A stretch of DNA of 64,000 nucleotides from assembly GCF_030253575.1 (NCBI RefSeq), contig NC_080564.1, positions 5,996,501-6,060,500 of the forward strand, given 5' to 3'. The translations under genes and the position numbers were made by a program. Under the pieces are notes generated by a model that worked only from the letters and a program-made list of their open reading frames with translations, did not search any database and was not told the origin of the DNA. The DNA comes from Rhododendron vialii (lineage: Eukaryota; Streptophyta; Magnoliopsida; Ericales; Ericaceae). Shown one piece after another: positions 1-10,025 of this stretch (positions within the stretch are counted from its first letter, which is position 1; every line of letters begins with the position of its first letter).

Positions 1-980
1 CAAAACATTTTTTTTCCCTATGTTTAATCTTATATCCAATATGAGTCTTATTTAATAGATCTCGTCGAGTAGGTTCTGAAAATATAAAATTTATAAAAAA
101 AAAAACGGATAAGTATAATATGTCCACATCAGCACGAGTCAACATTAAGCACGTGCTTAATATGTTATCCACGTGCGTCAAGACCTATGTGGAAGGGAAA
201 TACAATAAAGGGCCAGTATATGACAAAACTCAAAAAGCGGGGCCGGTTTGAAATTTTCAATTAGTTGAGGTGCACGTAAATTGGCGTAGACAATTTTATA
301 TATCTCGGTGCTGAAAAATGAAACTTTACATTAAAACTGCATATGAGTTTTATTTGCTAGACTGGGGGTTCAATATGAACGATTGAAGAAGACTTGGAGG
401 AAAAAATGAGTCTTCTGTAAAGTCGGCAACAAGGACAGGAGAGCTGCTATTCCGCCGCCCCGCCCCCCCCCCGAGACCCTCTTCTTGCACCCCCTGACAC
501 CCTCCCTCCCCCCGGCCTCACTGTCTTTCCACCCTTCCCCTTCTTTTTCGGTTTTTTTTTTTTTTTCACTTTAACTAGTTTTTTTTTTGTTTTTTTTTTA
601 AAAGTAAATAATTACTGTATTATTTTTTTTTACTTTTACTAATTTTTTTTATACTATTAAAAGACTTTAATTACTGTTTTAATTTTTTGTAATTTTGCCT
701 AATTTTTTTTTGTTTACTTATAAAAAACTTTAATTACTTTTTTTTTAAAACTTTTATTAGCTTTTTTTTTGTTTTACTTTTACTAGTTTTTTATTTTACT
801 TTTAAAAGACTTCTTACTATAATTTTAATTAATAAATGAATAATTAAAATATAACTTATACTAACATAACTTGTACTAATGTTAATTAATCAAACCAAAC
901 ATAACTTGTACTAATTTCATGGAAGAGTGAAAATACATGAAAATAAGAGTAAAATTTCAATAACATAAAGAAATTTACTC
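1..980. other. AT-rich non-coding stretch with pyrimidine tracts
   Basis: No coding signal is visible. A C-rich then T-rich pyrimidine tract runs from about 455 to 790. The motif of C runs around 'ccctgacaccctccctcc' near 495 recurs near 2270-2300 and, in reverse complement, near 3830-3845. These three patches therefore look like dispersed copies of one repeat. Confidence 0.5.
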
Positions 981-983
981 ATG

Positions 984-2175
984 TATATAATATTACATAA
1001 TTTAAAAATACATATAAAGCGTAAAAAAATAAGTGTTCCGATTTTTAATTCGTTTGAACCGGTGCGAAGATCTTATTTTTCTTATCATTTCATCCTAAAT
1101 GGTTGTAATGAATTTTTGGCTCTAAAGCCTTTCAATGAGCACCCTAAGAGAGGCCTGAAACTAAATAATAAGTCTTAGAGTACTTGTTGAAAGGCCTTCG
1201 AGCCAAAAATTTATTATGATCATTGAAGTCAAAATGATAAAAAAAACAAGATCTTTGCATCGATTCAACCGGATTGAAAATTGGAACACTTAAATAATAT
1301 TAAATAAATAAAAATGAAACAAGATATAAAAGTTATTAAGTAAATAAATAAGAAATAAGAAAATGCCGTGGTTGAATTAATTGTGGGTATAATATTAAAT
1401 AATTTAAAAATACATATAAAGAGTAAAAAAATAAGTGTTCCGATTTTTAATTCGTTTGAACCGGTGCGAAGATCTTATTTTTCTTATCATTTCATCATAA
1501 ATGGTCGTAATGAATTTTTGGCTCTAAAGCCTTTCAATGAGCACCCTAAGAGAGGCCTGAAACTAAATAATAAGTCTTAGGGTACTTGTTGAAAGGCCTT
1601 CGAGCCAAAAATTCATTATAATCATTGAAGACAAAATGATAAAAAAAACAAGATCTTTACATCGATTCAAATGGATTGAAAATTGGAATACTTAAATAAT
1701 ATTAAATAAATAAAAATGAAACAAGATATAAAAGTTATTAAGTAAATAAATAAGAAATAAGAAAATGCCGTGGTTGAATTAATTGTGGGTATAATATTAA
1801 ATAATTTAAAAATACATATAAAGAGTAAAAAAATAAGTGTTCCGATTTTTAATTCGTTTGAACCGGTGCGAAGATCTTATTTTTCTTATCATTTCATCAT
1901 AAATGGTCGTAATGAATTTTTGGCTCTAAAGCCTTTCAATGAGCACCCTAAGAGAGACCTGAAACTAAATAATAAGTCTTAGGGTACTTGTTGAAAGGCC
2001 TTCGAGCCAAAAATTCATTATGATCATTGAAGACAAAATGATAAAAAAAACAAGATCTTTACATCGATTCAACCGGATTGAAAATTGAAACACTTAAATA
2101 ATATTAAATAAATAAAAATGAAACAAGATATAAAAGTTATGATGTAAATAAATAAAAAATAAAAAAATGTCGTGG
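984..2175. repeat. Three tandem copies of a 402-bp foldback unit
   Basis: The same unit starts near 984, 1386 and 1788, a period of 402 bp, with very few differences between copies 2 and 3. Each unit contains a hairpin. An arm reading 'ttttaattcgtttgaaccgg' is followed about 140 bp later by its near reverse complement, 'ccggattgaaaattgg'. Short open frames of 65-70 codons in each copy arise only because the sequence repeats, and they run through the inverted arms. The array looks like a tandemly amplified MITE-type element rather than genes. Confidence 0.85.
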
Positions 2176-2194
2176 GTTGAGTGGGTTTAATTAT

Positions 2195-2440
2195 TGCCGG
2201 GGGTATTTTGGTCTGGGGGTGGGGTCGGGCGGGGTGGTGTCGGGGGCGCGCAAAGAGATTTACGCCCCCCCTTCTGACACAGCCTCCCTCCCGACCCCAC
2301 CCCTTCCTTCCCGTTTTACCCTCTTCCCCCAGCTCCTTCTTTTTCTTCTTTTCTTTTTTTTTCTTTCTAATTTTCAATTTTTTCTTTATTTGCTTCCTTT
2401 CCCATTTTTCCTCCTTTTTTTTTATATCTAAAATTCTATT
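2195..2440. repeat. G-rich block followed by a long polypyrimidine tract
   Basis: From about 2199 to 2247 the plus strand carries five closely spaced runs of four or five G, which is potential G-quadruplex sequence. From about 2265 to 2430 it switches to an almost pure C/T tract. The apparent open frames on both strands here are low-complexity (Lys/Glu-rich or Phe/Ser-rich) and are not credible proteins. Confidence 0.6.
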
Positions 2441-2570
2441 TTCAATTAACCACCACAATACCATATTTAAGACCAACGCTCTGTGCCCAAGCTAACATAT
2501 TTCTATGCTTTCAAAAATCTATATAAAAAAAACAAATATATATAAGTACAACATTAACCACCAGTTCAAC

Positions 2571-3180
2571 GAGCACCCTAAGACTCCTTATTTAGTTTAG
2601 AGCTCTTAGGGTGCCCATTGAAAAGTTGTAAAGCCAAAAATTTATTAGAACCATTTAGGATGAAGTGATTAGAAAAATAACATCTTTACACTGATTCAAA
2701 CGGATTGAAAATTAAAACACTTATTTTTTTAAACCGTTTATATATTAAAAAAATATAGTTAAAAAGTTAATCTGACTATTTTTTCCCTTTTTTTCCTATA
2801 TATATATATTAAAAAATATAGTTAAAAAAAAGTATTTCAATTTTCAATCCGTTTGAACTGGTGCAAAGATATTATTTTTCTAAACATTTCATCCTAAATG
2901 GTTGTAATAAATTTTATAACACTTATTTTTTTAATATATAAACGGTGTAAAAAAATAAGTGTTTCAATTTTCAATCCGTTTGAATCGGTTCAAAGATGTT
3001 ATTTTTCTGATCATTTCATCTTAAATGGTCATAATAAATTTTTGATTCCAAGGCCTTTCAATAGACACCTTAAGAGAGTCTTGAAACTAAATAATGAGTC
3101 TTAAGGTGTTTGTTGAAAGACCTTAAACCAAAAAATTCATTAAATTTATTATGACCATTCAAAATAAAATAATAATAAAA
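2571..3180. repeat. Diverged copies of the same foldback family
   Basis: Blocks at about 2571-2725, 2835-2920 and 2935-3160 share the arm sequences of the upstream 402-bp array. Shared words include 'tcaatccgtttgaa', 'aaagat(a/g)ttatttttct' and 'ggcctttcaa'. They are interrupted and mutated, so they are older relics of the same element. Confidence 0.7.
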
Positions 3181-3205
3181 AGATTTTTGCTCTGAAACGG
3201 CAATT

Positions 3206-3769
3206 GTAAAACGGCAACGTTTTAGTTAAAAAAAAAAATTCAAAACCATCCATTTGCAATCCTATGGAGCAGAAACGTGATTTTGAGAGCCCTATAGACA
3301 AAATTTGATTATGTCTCTTTAGAATAAGATGATCAAAATAATAAGATCTTCACACCCGTTTAAATGGATTAAAAATTGAAGCACTTAATTTTTTAACTAT
3401 ATTTTTTAATATATAAACGGTCTAAAAAATTAAATGCTCAAATTTTCACTCCATTTGGATCGGTGCAAAGATCTTGTCAATATAATCAAAATAACAAGAT
3501 CTTTGCACCGACTTAAACGGAGTGAAAATTTGAGCACTTAATTTTTTGAGACCGTTTATATATTAAAAAATATGGTTAAAAAATTAAGTGCTTCAATTTT
3601 TAATTTGTTTGAATGGATGTGTAGATATTTTTATTCTGATCATATTATTCTAAAGAGACATAATCAAATTTTATCTGTAAAGCTCTCATAATTACGTTTC
3701 TGCTCCATAGAATTGCAAATAGATGGTTTTGATTTTTTTTTTTTTTTAACTAAAACGTTGCCGTTTTAG
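3206..3769. mobile_element. Foldback transposon / large MITE (about 565 bp palindrome)
   Basis: The left arm (about 3207-3477) and right arm (about 3494-3769) are reverse complements over most of their length, centred near 3485. Landmarks are 'aaaacggcaacgttttag' at the left end against 'ctaaaacgttgccgtttta' at the right end, and 'gcaaagatcttgt' against 'acaagatctttgc' at the centre. No coding capacity is present. The inner arm sequence matches the tandem units at 984-2175, so all belong to one family. Confidence 0.85.
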
Positions 3770-4147
3770 GGGGGGAGCCGGGGGATAATCCTGGAAAAGT
3801 GTGGAAAAGTGCTGTGGGGTCGGGAGGTGGGGTGTCAGGGGAGGGGGGAATAGCAATTTACCAAGGACAGCAGGACACTGCTTAAAGCCTTTTTTGGAGG
3901 GACAATGTCTAAAGTATTGATACGTCGTCTAGAAAGTAGGCAGTACATCCCAAGGCCGTAAAAGCTTGCCTTTAGAAAAATTATTGGTAGGCCTTGGTAA
4001 CTATACGTTCCGGTAAAAAATACATGTCTATTAAGACCCTTCCCTCCTCTATTCCTGTTAAAATTCTGGCTCCGCCACTTTCCATGCCAATGATCAATTT
4101 GGATTTTGCTTGTTACTATAGTTTTCAAGGTAGAGTAGCCATCCTGA

Positions 4148-4274
4148 TGAGATTGTCAATACTTAATTGGATCGGAAGTCCAGCCATGACATCTGAAACC
4201 CATATCGGTCATATTTTAACAATCTGAGTAGCTCATTTGGTGACCCTAATTAATACGAGATTGTCTTAATCAAA
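4148..4274 (+). repeat. Dispersed direct repeat, copy A
   Basis: A block beginning 'gtcaatacttaattggatcg' and ending 'gagattgtcttaat' is about 95% identical to 8189-8306. It lies in the 3' flank of the first metalloproteinase gene. The rest of 3770-4648 shows no coding signal. A short TE-like word, 'ctggctccgccact', occurs near 4064. Confidence 0.75.
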
Positions 4275-4648
4275 TTTTTTTTTTGGCTTAATCAATTTTG
4301 GATAGGAAATTGAATTTTCCATTGGGTCACTATTGTTGGATCCAATAGAGTAAACTTTGTAATGCTTTTTGAAATTAGTCGATGTGCAAGTTAAACTGGA
4401 CACTCTATAATAAAAAGAAGAAGAAGATCGATAAGATAAGGACTCTGTAATACTCTTTGACAAACACTGATACATCTTAACTTGAACACACAATGGTTAC
4501 ACAATATAGGGGGGGGAAAGGAAAACACAAACAAGAAATACCCCATCTTCTTACCTTTATTTTGGGGATGACTCTAATTGAATACTTCCATGCATATACA
4601 TGGTGTACGTCATAGATCACTGTATTGTTGGCCAAAGTATTCTTAATT

Positions 4649-5581
4649 TCACGCGTATAAAGTCCTAATTCCTTGTATATCATCGGCATTCAAACCTTTG
4701 GTTGTTGCTGGAGGAATGGAAGGCCACATGATAGCAGCTTGGACATTGCTATGTCCAAGTCCAAGAAGGTGCCCGATTTCATGCAAGGCCACAGTCTCCA
4801 GATGATACGAACCCGCAACCGGGTTCACGGAAAATGAATGGTCTGCGTTGTAGTGAAACTTTCCATCGGTTGGGGCGAAAGCATGGGCCAGGGCACCATT
4901 TCGCCCAGCGAACGGTGCCCCATCCCCATGGTTGCCACGGTAGAACCCGATTTTAAGATCTGCACTCGCAAAGTTTTGACTCTGAGAGAATCTAAATTGT
5001 GTTTGGGAAGCCCATGTGTTGAATGCTCTGGCCACGGCGGATATGGCATTCGAGCTGGTTCCAGGAGCAAATGCGTAAGTGAGCTGGTACCGAGTTGGAG
5101 GCCATTTCAAGTTACCGGGAAAGAAAGTGAAATGAGAGACAGTGTGGATATTGCTGTGGGTGTGATTGGCCTCTTTTTTGCCTCCTCGCATCCAGTTGGT
5201 GCCGTTAATGATGTCAGGGACCCCACATCGAGGGGTCATCATTTGGGACACAGTTTGGGCATCTAAAGCTCCAGTTGTCTTTAGATGGTAATTGAGCTGG
5301 TATGTTTTGACGGCAGCCTCCAAGGAATCGTCGAAATCATCGTCGTTTGCATGGGCTTGGTTAGGGGAGTAGTTCAAATAACCAAATGCCTCAAGATATT
5401 TCTTGAGTTGTTGGAGGCCTTTTACTGTCTCGCCTTTGTGGCATCCTTCCAAATGCTTAATGAAGTCGAAGGATGTTGGGTTTTCGGCCCTGGGTTTTGA
5501 TGGCCTTGCATGAGAGGGGAGAGGAAGGGGTAATGAGACGAGGAAAATGCATAAGAAAAGCTGAAATACTTTTGTTTCCAT
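4649..5581 (-). CDS. Matrix metalloproteinase (matrixin, M10A), secreted
   Basis: Zinc endopeptidase of the plant MMP family, expected in the apoplast. The 310-residue protein starts at 5581, because the Met there begins a clean signal peptide (METKVFQLFLCIF, hydrophobic to about residue 24). An in-frame Met 22 codons upstream would bury that peptide. Order: signal peptide, peptidoglycan-binding-like propeptide (about 38-115, with the SFDFIKHLEGCHKG block), cysteine switch PRCGVPD at 117-123, then catalytic domain with HGDG near 218, zinc site HEIGHLLGLGHS at 267-278 and Met-turn Met285. It ends at QGIRTLYA with no hydrophobic C-terminal anchor, as in soybean SMEP1 and unlike the longer GPI-type plant MMPs. 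Intronless, as usual for this family. It is about 70% similar to the gene at 11253, so the two are local duplicates. Family assignment is secure; the substrate is unknown. Confidence 0.96.
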   Translation of the reverse strand: METKVFQLFLCIFLVSLPLPLPSHARPSKPRAENPTSFDFIKHLEGCHKGETVKGLQQLKKYLEAFGYLNYSPNQAHANDDDFDDSLEAAVKTYQLNYHLKTTGALDAQTVSQMMTPRCGVPDIINGTNWMRGGKKEANHTHSNIHTVSHFTFFPGNLKWPPTRYQLTYAFAPGTSSNAISAVARAFNTWASQTQFRFSQSQNFASADLKIGFYRGNHGDGAPFAGRNGALAHAFAPTDGKFHYNADHSFSVNPVAGSYHLETVALHEIGHLLGLGHSNVQAAIMWPSIPPATTKGLNADDIQGIRTLYA

Positions 5582-5656
5582 TTCTTTTGGTAGAGGGAAG
5601 CTAGTAGCTAGTTGGGTACTTGGTGGATTTGTGAATTTGAATCCCATGTCTTAGGC

Positions 5657-5668
5657 CTATTTATAGAC
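5657..5668 (-). promoter_or_regulatory. TATA box of the first MMP gene
   Basis: On the minus strand this reads gtctataaatag, about 75 bp upstream of the chosen ATG. That leaves room for a 5'UTR of about 45 bp. The following bases, gcctaag, are shared with the second MMP gene at 11165-11172, so this is the ancestral promoter of the pair. Confidence 0.7.
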
Positions 5669-5742
5669 TTCTATGAAGAAAATATATCAGTGGTACGAAG
5701 GGTTTTTTTTTTTTTTTAAAGAGGGGATGAGAGTTGTTCTTC

Positions 5743-6105
5743 TAAGAGCATCTCCAATCCACCTCTATTTCTCCAAAATAGAGGATGGATGTGACACATT
5801 GAGGGGAGATTTTATAATTTATTCTCTTTTTTCTTCACTTTTTGTAATTTTTGGGAGAATTTTTGAGGGACCCACCGTCCTTTTTAGAGTTTGGTCCTCT
5901 AAAAGTAAATTTGGTCCTCTAAAAATAGAGGATCAAAAGTAAATTTAGAGTACAAAATTCCTCCAAAACTCTAAAAAGGACTATGGGTCCCTCAAAGATT
6001 CTCCCAAAAAGTACAAAAAGTGAAGAAAAAATGGAATAAATTACAAAATCTCCCCTCAATGTGTTACATCCATCCTCTATTTTGGATGGATTGGAGATGC
6101 TCTAA
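5743..6105. mobile_element. Palindromic MITE in the MMP promoter
   Basis: The termini 'taagagcatctccaatcca' and its reverse complement 'tggattggagatgctctaa' bound a 363-bp element. Its two halves are near-perfect reverse complements (for example 'cctctattt...' against '...aaatagagg', and 'gggtccctcaaa' in both orientations). It starts about 75 bp upstream of the TATA box at 5657. A transcript would form a long hairpin. Confidence 0.88.
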
Positions 6106-9100
6106 GGAGTTGCCTCCCCTATGACTTGCTTTGGTCTCGTGGCCGGGACCACCACAACAAATTATGTTGTTCTCAATTTCATGATTTTATTAATTCATTT
6201 TCATTTTGAGAATGGGCCTTATAGAAAATTGGGTCGGAGTGTATTCAATATATATTGGGTCCAAATGATATGATGGACTCTTTAGTATCATTATTCCACA
6301 ACGAAATGGTTCTTAAGCATGCAAATTGCAAGGGGCGGATTGATGCATCGTACAAACTCCATGTCCTGTCATGTTGCTCGTATTTTGCTTTGCTCCTTTC
6401 TCGATATACCTATTTATCTAGTAAAATAATATATGGCTTTGCAGATTAAAAAAGAGAGAGGTATAAAGCCGATGACTGACGATCTATCTATGGACTGACT
6501 CTCGGGGCGCTGTGAATAGGCTAAGGCCCCGTTCCGGTTTCTAGAAAAATAAACTTTTAGAAAATGAAGGTAATTTCAAGCTCAAAAATCATGTGTTTAC
6601 ACAAATAATTTTCCTACCAATATAGATCTTGTTTGATAGATCTTATTGAGATTTTTTAAACGGTGCAAAAAAAAAATTTATTTTTCATTTTCATTACTCC
6701 ATATTTGAGCTTAAATTACCTTCTTTTTTAAAAAGAAGAATTAAAAAAAAAAACGAAACGGCACCTAACACAGAGAACACTCGATGCAGCAATAAATACC
6801 CAAGATGACTCCCACAATTTAAGGTGACTTGATAATGGAGTAAAAAGACTTTGTGGGCTTGGTGGCTTTGATGACTAGATTATCAAAGTCTAATGAACAT
6901 GATTTATAAAAGTCTGTTCTAGGCGTTAATTTGAGGCCAACAAAGTGAATAATTCAAATCATGTTTCAGGGCTCAGGACAGTGCCCGTTTCATTCTGGTT
7001 TCGATCTTTGGGTTACTCATTCTATTCGTACCCCGTCCTCTAAGCTAGGCACGACTAATGACCTTGTACCAATCAACCTTTCAGACTTTTTAGAGAGTCT
7101 GAACTTAGACCAATCAACCTTTTTTGAGTTTTTCCTTGTTGACCGTACCAATCAACCCCAGCCAACCTCTAAAATTGGTCACCTCAATCACGACTCTTGA
7201 GTCAATCAATTTCGTTCGTCTAGAAGATTAAAGCCAGGGTCAGTCGCTTTATTATTCGTTGGACTGTATCTATGGGGGCGGAGCCTGAACTTTTGTGCCA
7301 GGACCTAGCTTGTGAGTGAAATCTAATTATCTTGGTCTAGACATCAAAATTTTCTTCCAACTGTTCCAAAAAAGAAAGACTTAAAATAAAGTACGAGAAA
7401 ATCTTTATGACGGAGGTTCCGTAAATAAAGTTTACGGTCTATTACCGTTAATAGATTGTTTTTATGATGGGCCGTCTAATGCCGAAACAGATGGCTAAGA
7501 TCATTCAACACTGTAAAGAGGCTCCGTGAATAAGTATATCTCATAAAGTAAATGCTAACGAATATTTATAGATATATATTGAACTAAATAATGCTCCAAC
7601 TAATAAGTTAACCTGACAAATTTTCAGTTTTTGAGAAATTTGCATGGTATTCTTCTTCTTCTTCTTTTTTGTGTTTGGCGGTTAGGGGTGTTTGGGCTTG
7701 CTAAACTTTTAGCAAGCTGAGTGTTTTAGGCCAGTTTGCGTATAACTCAATCAAAATAAATTACACAACTAGGACTTTGAGGTAATTTAATTTTTTTGGT
7801 AATGCTAGGTGTTTTTGGCCAGCTTGCGTGCAACTCGAACTAATCCCTAAAGTCCCTCTCACAGTCACCCTCGCACGCATATGCGTGACGTGAGGTGGGT
7901 GGCCCCATGAATAACGGCATGGAAAATCAAACATAAGACTTTAGCTAATACCTAAATATATACTAGGCAAAGACCATGAGGCCAACTCATTGAGTTTTAT
8001 ATTTAGGCAAAGACCATGAGGCCAACCCATTGAGTTAACTTGGTAGGTAATCATGTATTCACATTACTTGTACCTACTTTTTTCCCCTTAATCTTAACAA
8101 ATTTTTTTGGTCCTAACATTCTCAAGTCTAATTAATAGTCTTCAAAATCCCTGCACTTAACTCTCTTTGATCAACAGCTTTTGGATCCTCGTCAATACTT
8201 AATTGGATCGGAAGTCCAGCCATGACATCTGAGACCCATCTCGGTCATATTTTAACAATCTAAGTAGCTCATTTGGTGAGCCTAATTTACACGAGATTGT
8301 CTTATTCACGGAGCAGCCGTGAATAGCTTGTTCACGGAAAACACGCGATTTCAGCCATTCGTTTCGGCAATCAACAATTGAGATATGTTTTTAATCTTTG
8401 ACCGGTAATAAATATTTTTTACCGTTAATAGTTTGTCTTCAATCTAAATCGTCCAAAATACTTTTGGACAGCTCAGATTAACCTCTGTAAAATTTATTTA
8501 CAAAAACTCCGTAAATAAAAATTTTCCCAATTTATACATCATTCTTGAGCAATAATCCGACATAATAATAATATGTGAATACTAGTAATTCAATCATACT
8601 TTTTGATGCAATTATTAAGGGCGCGCTCTACCACTATTTTTTCGACCACTATTCTTTGAAAACACAGACGATCTATTTCCAAATCATACGTACTCCGGCC
8701 CCTTTGAATTTGCTAAAGATATATGTGATTAAAATGAAAGGGCTACTTTTTTCGAATCAATCTTATTTATTCAGTTGATGAATACTGGTGCATAATGTGT
8801 CGTTGCAGTTAAACCTACACGATGAACGATTTAGATCGCCTTAGCACGACCAAGGTAGACTCCACACGCGATGACTTGACTATCTGGTCCACCATTTACG
8901 CGGAAAAAGTCCAGACCCTTTTCTAGAACTAGGCGTTTTGGCTGTCTGCTTTAATTTCTTCTTCCCGTGGCTCTGGAGGTCTATGCAGGGAATCGTGTCC
9001 GAAAGAATTAGAAGACGACCACTGAAAGCAACTTCTCAGGCAGCTTTCTAGTGGGAATTGTTTAGGTCTTTGAGTCTTTGCTATATATATTATTCTTTGA

Positions 9101-9150
9101 GTCTTTGCTATATACTATTATTGCCCCGTCGCCCAAGGCATGCAGAAAAC
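6106..9150. other. Intergenic, no gene recognised
   Basis: No coding signal or splice-consistent exons are seen. A SINE tail fragment occurs at about 7790-7836 ('ggccagcttgcgtgcaactc'). Related fragments with 'ccgtaaataaa' and 'ttaccgttaatag' at 7410-7560 and 8310-8520 resemble decayed palindromic MITEs of the type found at 55892-56056. An open frame at 6961-7200 lacks any recognisable motif. Confidence 0.4.
8189..8306 (+). repeat. Dispersed direct repeat, copy B
   Basis: Nearly identical partner of 4148-4274, in the same orientation and 4.04 kb away. The homology stops abruptly at both ends. The flanks differ, so it is a short duplicated or transposed block rather than part of a larger segmental copy. 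Confidence 0.75.
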
Positions 9151-9153
9151 ACT

Positions 9154-9376
9154 GACTTGGTGGAGTCAATCATTTTTTTTATTAATTAAAAACCGGATGT
9201 CCAGGCCAGCTTGTGAGCACCTCGACTAATATTAGAAAAACTCTCTAGTGGCCCCAAGATTCGGAATGTTTGACCTCTGTTGGATTTGAAGACCTCAGGG
9301 AGGATACAACACACATTTGATTTCTTGTAGTGCTCACTTGACCAGACCCCTTGGATTGACTTGGAGTCAATCATTT
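9154..9376 (-). mobile_element. tRNA-derived SINE (Au-like) with target-site duplication
   Basis: The element (about 9174-9357) lies between two copies of 'gacttgg(tg)gagtcaatcattt', one at 9154-9173 and one at 9358-9376, differing by a 2-bp indel. On the minus strand it carries a pol III B-box-like gaggtcttcaaatcc. It ends in the segment gtcgaggtgctcacaagctgg followed by an A/T tail. That 3' segment recurs near 7800, 20890 and 25555. The resemblance to the angiosperm Au SINE is from memory; the TSD is direct evidence of retroposition. Confidence 0.75.
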
Positions 9377-10012
9377 GTGCGCGGTTGTTACCTTCTTCAG
9401 GACTCCGGAATTAGTCAAGATGCGTGCTGGCCCGGACATATTGTTATAAAAAAAATAAAAAGTTTGTGTGAAATGAACGCTTCGATCGGCCTTCAGAACA
9501 TGATAAAGAACTTGTTACGAGCCCAATTGAGATGTACTAACACCCCTAGTGCTTTCACGCACCTGCAAATAAAATGTTCGGAGAGAAAAGATCTTCGAAA
9601 AAGAGACCACATCCTTGTGAGATCATTGGCTAATAATTGTATTTTCTTTTCCTTAATTCCCTGTTACGTACTGTCATACTTTTATATGGTCTCGAGACCA
9701 TGTCAAACTTAAAGCCACATTCTCTTGGGAATTATCAGTCGAAGTTGGAATAGCACCACGAAAAAGCCGAGTAATTATTCAGCATTTCTGGAGTATTTCA
9801 TGGCCTTGCTTACATGTTACTTCCGACCATTTACGTACCATTTACAAAGCGACAAATCATGCAGTAGGGATATTACAATTCACTTTTGCTGGGTAGTTAG
9901 AAGAATAGAAGTGACCCATATTGTGAGGTGTCGATCTTTTATTTGCAGGGACTACCACTTGGCAAAAGCCACATGGTATAATCCATCGGTCAACACAATT
10001 TGCATCAAACAA

Positions 10013-10025
10013 GTCTATAAATAGG
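10013..10025 (+). promoter_or_regulatory. Displaced TATA box of the second MMP gene
   Basis: The sequence gtctataaatagg matches the TATA box of the first MMP gene base for base (gtctataaatagg there too). In that gene it is followed directly by cctaag. Here the continuation is found at 11167, 1.14 kb away, because an LTR element inserted between the two. Confidence 0.75.

Noticed and set aside
981-1982. Three similar small open frames (65-70 codons) as a small-protein gene family
   Set aside because: They are copies of the same foldback unit and overlap the hairpin arm; the similarity comes from DNA duplication, with no signal peptide, domain or promoter.
2069-2495. Long overlapping frames on both strands (Lys/Glu-rich and Phe/Ser-rich)
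   Set aside because: They arise from a pure C/T tract and poly-T; composition is low-complexity and both strands are equally open.
4838-5500. Plus-strand frames opposite the first MMP gene
   Set aside because: Shadows of the MMP coding sequence; the minus strand carries the catalytic motifs.
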